Origin: Pseudophaeobacter sp.
GTDB lineage: Bacteria > Pseudomonadota > Alphaproteobacteria > Rhodobacterales > Rhodobacteraceae
DNA: 64,000 bases
Assembly: GCA_027019165.1 (NCBI GenBank)
Contig: JALUXC010000003.1
Coordinates: 62,001-126,000 of the forward strand
Direction: 5' to 3'
Under the pieces are notes generated by a model. That model had not been told where the DNA came from and did no database searches. It saw only the letters and a list, made by a program, of their open reading frames with translations. Each line of letters starts with the position of its first letter. Positions within the stretch are counted from its first letter, which is position 1. This document shows positions 61,398-64,000 of this stretch, one piece after another. The position numbers and the translations under genes are program-made.

Positions 61398-61709
61398 ATG
61401 ATGATTACAAACAAACGATTTTGGCTAGAAGTTGGCAAAAAGATGTAGATTCAGCAGCCGCGCAAGTCGTGGGAAAAGGACGGTCTACAATTGTAGTTTC
61501 GGCAATCCATCTCCTGAGCCCCCCAAAAAAATTGCATCGAGGCTGCGCGCAACAAAACAGACATTCACGCAAGCCGCAGCATTAGGCACTTTGGGCTCAG
61601 AGCGGACCTGTCAACCCCAGCGCGTTCCTTGTTCGCTACTGCAACATTTACTCCAAAGGTATGGCCGGATAGCCGGGGCGCCTTTGTGCATGTGTTGATT
61701 GAAGGCGGT
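61398..61709. other. Intergenic region with degenerate sequence, no gene seen
   Basis: About 310 bp. It includes CACTTTGGGCTCAGAGCGGAC (about 61588), a near-copy of a word at 22.54 kb (CATTGGGCTCAAAGCCGAC). No convincing gene or terminator is seen. Confidence 0.4.
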
Positions 61710-61892
61710 TCAGTCGACCTTGCCCTCAAAATCCTTGTGGATGTACTTGCAGTCGCAATAGGGGCATTCGACCCAGCCGGTATCTTCGGGGATCTGCAGG
61801 TAGACCCGCGGATGTCCCAGCGCGCCTTCGCCGCCGTCGCAGGCGACGCGGTAGCTGTCAACGATCTTGGTTTCAGGCGCTTCGATGGTCAT
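61710..61892 (-). CDS. Small zinc-finger protein (zf-CHCC, NDUFS6-like)
   Basis: A 60-residue protein ([20 protein letters not shown] ... [19 protein letters not shown]). The Cys-His-Cys-Cys set (Cys in VACDGG, His in GHPRVYLQI, then ECPYC) matches the zf-CHCC family; the mitochondrial relative NDUFS6 binds zinc in complex I. Its bacterial role is not established. ATG 61892 lies 71 bp from the divergent ABC ATPase start. Confidence 0.88.
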   Translation of the reverse strand: MTIEAPETKIVDSYRVACDGGEGALGHPRVYLQIPEDTGWVECPYCDCKYIHKDFEGKVD

Positions 61893-61963
61893 CGGCTGGC
61901 GATCCTCTTGCTGATGGGGTAGGGGCTTTATGTGACAGGAGAGCCGAGGGAGCAAGAGCCGCG

Positions 61964-62893
61964 ATGACTGATGATGCAATCCGGATCGAAAGCTTGCGCA
62001 AAACCTACAAGGGCGCAAAAGGCCAGCCCGAGAAACACGCGCTGAAGGGCATTGATCTGACCGTGCCGCGCGGATCGGTCTTTGGTCTTTTGGGCCCCAA
62101 TGGCGCAGGCAAGTCCACGCTGATCAATATCCTTGCCGGGCTGGTGGTGAAAACCAGCGGCAAGGTGACGATCTGGGGCTTTGATCAGGACGAAAACCCA
62201 CGCCAGAGCCGCGCTTCGATCGGGGTGATGCCGCAAGAGCTGAACCTTGATCCCTTTTTCACCCCGCGCGGCGCGCTGGAGGTGCAGGCGGGCCTATACG
62301 GCGTGCCGAAATCCGAACGCTACAGCGATGAAATCCTGCGCATGATCGGGCTTGAGGACAAGGCCGAGGCCTATGCCCGCACCCTTTCGGGGGGTATGCG
62401 GCGGCGTCTCCTTTTGGGCAAGGCTCTGGTGCATCGTCCCAATATCCTGGTTCTGGATGAACCCACCGCCGGGGTGGATATCGAGCTGCGCCAGATGCTG
62501 TGGGACAATGTGCGCAAGCTCAATGAGCAGGGCATGACCATTATCCTGACCACCCATTACCTCGAAGAGGCCGAGGAAATGTGCGACGAGATCGCCATCA
62601 TCAACCAGGGAGAGGTGGTGGCGCGCGACAGTACTGCGAACCTCCTTGGCCGTCTGGATGCCCGCGCGATGGTGGTACACCCTGCCGCGCCCGTGACAGA
62701 GCTGCCGCAAGGCGCCGGGATCGAGGCCGAGCTGCGCGGCGATGGCGCCGTGGTGCTGCGCTATCATAGCCAGACCACCAGCGCCGAAGAGGTGCTGGCC
62801 GCCGTGCGCGCCGCCGGGATCACCATCCGCGATGTGAAGACCGAAGAGGCCGATCTTGAGGATGTCTTCCTCGCCCTCACAAAATCCCGCTAG
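61964..62893 (+). CDS. ABC transporter ATP-binding protein (CcmA/multidrug type)
   Basis: A 309-residue ATPase of the COG1131 type. Walker [10 protein letters not shown], signature [15 protein letters not shown], Walker [13 protein letters not shown] and H-loop [12 protein letters not shown] are intact. The C-terminal 80 residues carry the extra domain typical of drug or polysaccharide exporters. No permease gene is adjacent, so the membrane partner lies elsewhere. Followed 9 bp downstream by a GNAT gene on the same strand. Confidence 0.9.
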   Translation: MTDDAIRIESLRKTYKGAKGQPEKHALKGIDLTVPRGSVFGLLGPNGAGKSTLINILAGLVVKTSGKVTIWGFDQDENPRQSRASIGVMPQELNLDPFFTPRGALEVQAGLYGVPKSERYSDEILRMIGLEDKAEAYARTLSGGMRRRLLLGKALVHRPNILVLDEPTAGVDIELRQMLWDNVRKLNEQGMTIILTTHYLEEAEEMCDEIAIINQGEVVARDSTANLLGRLDARAMVVHPAAPVTELPQGAGIEAELRGDGAVVLRYHSQTTSAEEVLAAVRAAGITIRDVKTEEADLEDVFLALTKSR

Positions 62894-62902
62894 GGGGGCG
62901 CT

Positions 62903-63373
62903 ATGCGCATCCGCCCCTTTGAGGATCGCGATGCCGCCGATTGGGGCCGCATCTTTCACGCCGCCGTGCACGGCATCGGCGCGCGCGACTACTCGCCTTC
63001 GCAATGCGCCGCCTGGAGCCCGGAGGAAGCGCCGGCAGAGGTGATCCGCGAACGCGCCCGCGATGGTCGCATCACTTGGGTCGCGGTGGATGAGGGTGAC
63101 ATGGCGCAGGGCTTTATCGAGCTGGAAGCCGACGGTCATATCGACTGTTTCTACATCGCGCCGGATCACGCGGGCATCGGAGTGGGCGCCGCGCTTTATG
63201 CCGCGCTGGAGGAAGAGGCCCGCAGGCGCGGCCTTGCCCGCCTTTACGTGGAGGCCAGCGAGGCCGCCCGCCGGTTCTTTTTGCGGCAAGGCTTCACCGA
63301 TCAGGGCCGCCGCGATTTCATGCGCCGAGGGGTGGCTATGCACAACTACGCGATGGACAAGGTGTTGTCGTAA
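62903..63373 (+). CDS. GNAT-family N-acetyltransferase
   Basis: A 156-residue GNAT protein. IDCFYIAPDHAGIGVGAALY includes the acetyl-CoA loop (HAGIGVGAALY), and LARLYVEASEAARRFFLRQG is the typical C-terminal helix-strand. Substrate unknown. Nine bases after the ABC ATPase gene, so probably co-transcribed with it; this is unusual because the usual partner of such an ATPase is a permease. Confidence 0.87.
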   Translation: MRIRPFEDRDAADWGRIFHAAVHGIGARDYSPSQCAAWSPEEAPAEVIRERARDGRITWVAVDEGDMAQGFIELEADGHIDCFYIAPDHAGIGVGAALYAALEEEARRRGLARLYVEASEAARRFFLRQGFTDQGRRDFMRRGVAMHNYAMDKVLS

Positions 63374-63429
63374 TTGCTGCGCCGGATTTCGGAGCTTTCC
63401 GGATAGAGCTGAGTTTCTTTGGCCTCAGC

Positions 63430-63792
63430 TCAGCTCAGCACGGTAACGAGGCGGGCCAGGATACCGGCCATTTCGCCCGCGCTTTCCAATATCTTGGCCA
63501 CCGTCTTGATCCCCTTGACCATTGCATTGGCCCGTTTGGTTTGGGTCACCAGACGTTTTTCCGCCTCCGATTGGTCCAACTGAGTCGCCTGAAAGGCCAG
63601 TTCGGCCTCCAACAAGGCGGTGTCATTCTGGGAGAGCTTGACCCGCTCTGCCCGGAGTTTGTCGACCAGAGGTTTGTTGTTGGCCTTGGCTGCCTCGATC
63701 AGCGCCTGTGTGTTTTTGCGGTAGAGATCGTTTTGCCGGTTGCGCAGTTGCTGGAACTGGTTGGATGCGGTGGGTGTGGTGATATCTGCCAT
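63430..63792 (-). CDS. Small helical protein of unknown function
   Basis: A 120-residue, almost entirely helical protein rich in Ala, Lys, Gln and Leu (QFQQLRNRQNDLYRKNTQAL, RAERVKLSQNDTALLEAEL), ending with a hydrophobic amphipathic helix (AGILARLVTVLS). I recognise no family. AAGGA lies upstream of its ATG. It follows the partial gene at the window edge after 3 bp, so the two are one operon. Confidence 0.72.
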   Translation of the reverse strand: MADITTPTASNQFQQLRNRQNDLYRKNTQALIEAAKANNKPLVDKLRAERVKLSQNDTALLEAELAFQATQLDQSEAEKRLVTQTKRANAMVKGIKTVAKILESAGEMAGILARLVTVLS

Positions 63793-63795
63793 TGC

Positions 63796-64000
63796 CTATC
63801 CTTCCACGGCTTCGATCAGGGATTTCAGGGTTTCGAGATAGCCAACAATATCGTCAACGCTGCCCGGGTTTCGCAGGGCCTTGTCGAGGGCATCATGGAC
63901 CTCGGCGACCAGGCCGACCTTGTAGACAGATGTTTTCTGGAAAAAGCTCATAAAGGCCTTTTGCTCGGCCTGCAGATTGACAATTGCCGCGCGATACCCC
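63796..64000 (-). CDS. Unknown protein, C-terminal part (runs off the window)
   Basis: The minus-strand frame ending at a TAG at 63796-63798 is open to the window edge and encodes GYRAAIVNLQAEQKAFMSFF, then QKTSVYKVGLVAEVHDALDK and LETLKSLIEAVEG. It is helical and polar, with codon use like the neighbours. It is translationally linked to the 120-residue gene downstream. Family not recognised. Confidence 0.65.
   Translation of the reverse strand, partial: GYRAAIVNLQAEQKAFMSFFQKTSVYKVGLVAEVHDALDKALRNPGSVDDIVGYLETLKSLIEAVEG

Noticed and set aside
1-64000. CRISPR array, tRNA or rRNA genes
   Set aside because: No regularly spaced short repeats and no cloverleaf with TTCGA-type T-arm or CCA end were found by eye.

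Overview
This 64 kb window reads as chromosomal DNA of a marine alphaproteobacterium of the Roseobacter group (Rhodobacteraceae, Ruegeria/Phaeobacter-like). The call rests on the high GC, densely packed genes and on family content typical of that group: glcDEF, DUF1523, DUF5928-type glycosyltransferase, DUF599, creatinase, an MlaA/MlaC pair, GlnK-AmtB and PrtD/HlyD-type secretion genes. I see no tRNA, rRNA, CRISPR array, integrase or transposase.

Layout. 0-3.2 kb: a truncated LysR gene divergent from an epimerase-like gene, then a degenerate endonuclease/exonuclease/phosphatase protein with a membrane partner. 3.7-5.9 kb: leuCD (leucine biosynthesis). 6-9.6 kb: MscS channel, rsfS-rlmH (ribosome), a periplasmic protein and DUF599. 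9.7-14 kb: glycolate oxidase operon glcD-glcE-(CPCC Cys-rich protein)-glcF behind a GntR/FadR-like operator. 14-20 kb: two GNAT proteins, a trypsin-like protease, an Hsp20 gene with a heat-shock promoter and a possible RNA thermometer, TetR, gabD and an arylformamidase-like hydrolase. 20.2-21.5 kb: creatinase. 21.5-23.7 kb: a gene-poor, AT-richer patch with a LysE-type exporter and a small exported protein. 23.7-28.2 kb: pssA, two membrane proteins, and a divergent glycosyltransferase/sulfotransferase pair. 28.5-34.4 kb: NUDIX, ilvD, a BenE transporter divergent from a cupin-XRE regulator over twin operators, an EamA transporter, smpB. 34.6-42.8 kb: sulfurtransferase-aminotransferase pair, amtB/glnK, a class A PBP, mlaC/mlaA. 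43-48.9 kb: type I secretion ABC/HlyD pair, then RidA, GDPD, a FemAB-like protein and PhhB in one tight run. 48.9-55.4 kb: the most unusual locus (below). 55.8-64 kb: polA, a Tat-type amidohydrolase, DUF3592, a zinc-finger protein, an ABC ATPase, a GNAT protein and two unknown proteins at the edge.

Best candidate for an undescribed system (49.0-55.4 kb): a five-gene branched-chain-amino-acid-type ABC transporter operon whose LivM permease is fused in frame to a complete alpha/beta hydrolase. From memory the hydrolase resembles the AidH type of N-acyl-homoserine-lactone lactonase. The operon is divergent from a LuxR-type regulator that keeps all four acyl-homoserine-lactone (AHL) binding residues at TraR spacing, and no luxI is present. 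The arrangement suggests sense, import and hydrolyse for a lactone or amide signal. The general logic (LuxR solo + ABC importer + hydrolase) recalls the PipR systems of plant-associated pseudomonads, but with a different transporter class and a covalent permease-hydrolase fusion. This is inference.

A second novelty is a family of four GC-rich, multi-hairpin repeat elements (near 1.2, 28.3, 36.8 and 41.3 kb), bounded by CTCCCGCCC/GGGCGGGAG-type ends. Each lies between convergent genes, and their stems change sequence while keeping pairing.
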